Positions 63,783-64,000 of a stretch of DNA of 64,000 bases are shown piece by piece. Numbering within the stretch: position 1 is the first letter of the stretch; the number at the start of each line of letters is the position of its first letter. The DNA is from Bacteroides fragilis (GTDB taxonomy: Bacteria; Bacteroidota; Bacteroidia; Bacteroidales; DTGW01), in assembly GCA_945889005.1 (NCBI GenBank), contig CAMDBI010000001.1, forward strand, positions 1 to 64,000, given 5' to 3'. The notes below the pieces were generated by a model. It had not been told where the DNA came from. It ran no database searches and was given only the letters and a program-made list of their open reading frames with translations. The translations under genes were made by a program, and so were the position numbers.

Positions 63783-64000
63783 TTATTTTATTAACCATTC
63801 GATTGGATTTAACTTATTAAAATTGTCCCATAACTCGAAGTGAATATGTGAAGAATTGTCGTCGGAATTTTCATCGGTTAAACCAATGATTTGTTTGGTC
63901 TGCACAACGTCTCCAATATTAACCTTAATATTTATCACATTTTGATAAACACTCATATAATTGCCATGACGAATTATAATTGTATAGTTAGTTCCTTTTA
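63783..64000 (-). CDS. M23-family metallopeptidase, C-terminal end (partial)
   Basis: About 72 codons ending at TAA (63785-63783); the start lies beyond the window. IIIRHGNYMSVYQNV, VNIGDVVQTKQIIGLT and HIHFELWDNFNKLNPIEWL are the closing strands of a lysostaphin-type domain. In SHIHFELW the H-x-H pair is kept. It is likely an EnvC/NlpD-like wall factor, and this part alone cannot show whether the first zinc ligand is present. Confidence 0.8.
   Translation of the reverse strand, partial: KGTNYTIIIRHGNYMSVYQNVINIKVNIGDVVQTKQIIGLTDENSDDNSSHIHFELWDNFNKLNPIEWLIK

Noticed and set aside
1-64000. tRNA, rRNA or riboswitch genes
   Set aside because: I looked through the gaps over 100 bp and saw no cloverleaf with a GGTTCGAATCC-type T-arm, no rRNA sequence and no recognisable aptamer. 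A covariance search was not possible here.

Overview
The window looks like a chromosomal segment of an AT-rich member of the Bacteroidota. This rests on: promoters of the TAnnTTTG (-7) type; a large Ig-like/PKD adhesin; a caspase-like lipoprotein; a DUF4271 protein beside hemD; a bactofilin-atpZ-atpBEFHAG operon without atpD/atpC; a YbeY with Asp in place of the third His; and frequent hairpin-forming intergenic repeats. I see no rRNA, tRNA, CRISPR array, phage or complete insertion sequence.

Layout. 1-4.1 kb is accessory: the N-terminal part of a giant adhesin made of near-identical 255-bp repeats, a small secreted protein resembling the adhesin's N-terminus, a broken toxin behind an intact antitoxin-like gene, and a HicBA pair. 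4.3-22 kb is mostly housekeeping (LolC/E-like permease, methyltransferase, rbfA, trpS, M23/LysM peptidase, pheS, cyclophilin, ThiF-like, TerC, yidD-rnpA, hemD, mazG-like, dtd). Less usual genes are interspersed: a caspase-like lipoprotein, a free-standing ATP-cone protein, a rubrerythrin-VIT1 fusion, and a coupled pair (DUF488 protein plus a partner with two QLNLF clamp-binding-like peptides). 22-30 kb holds AsmA-like, histidine kinase, U32, receiver and typA genes. 30-33 kb is the yceD-rpmF-plsX-fabH lipid/ribosome cluster. 33-39 kb is bactofilin plus the F-type ATP synthase operon, with a strong hairpin between atpE and atpF.

39-64 kb starts with a small mobile-looking element inserted at the stop codon of an unknown gene. 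Next come a cytoplasmic repeat protein carrying a GH16 fold whose catalytic glutamates are replaced, a hybrid histidine kinase, an AEC carrier coupled to rsgA, an S41 protease bracketed by inverted copies of a MITE-like element, a MoaD-like protein, polA, a polyprenyl synthase, OsmC, a second hybrid kinase, uvrC and a GIY-YIG protein. It ends with a dense hairpin-repeat array, two perfect parS-like palindromes abutting mnmG, then ybeY, an RsbW-like kinase and the end of an M23 peptidase gene.

The most unusual items are the pseudo-GH16 repeat protein, the DUF488/QLNLF pair, the twin parS sites next to a REP-like array, the MITE families with recognisable termini, and the intra-operon terminator after atpE. 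Many genes use TTG or GTG starts and 1-4 nt stop/start overlaps, so several ORF-track starts were moved.
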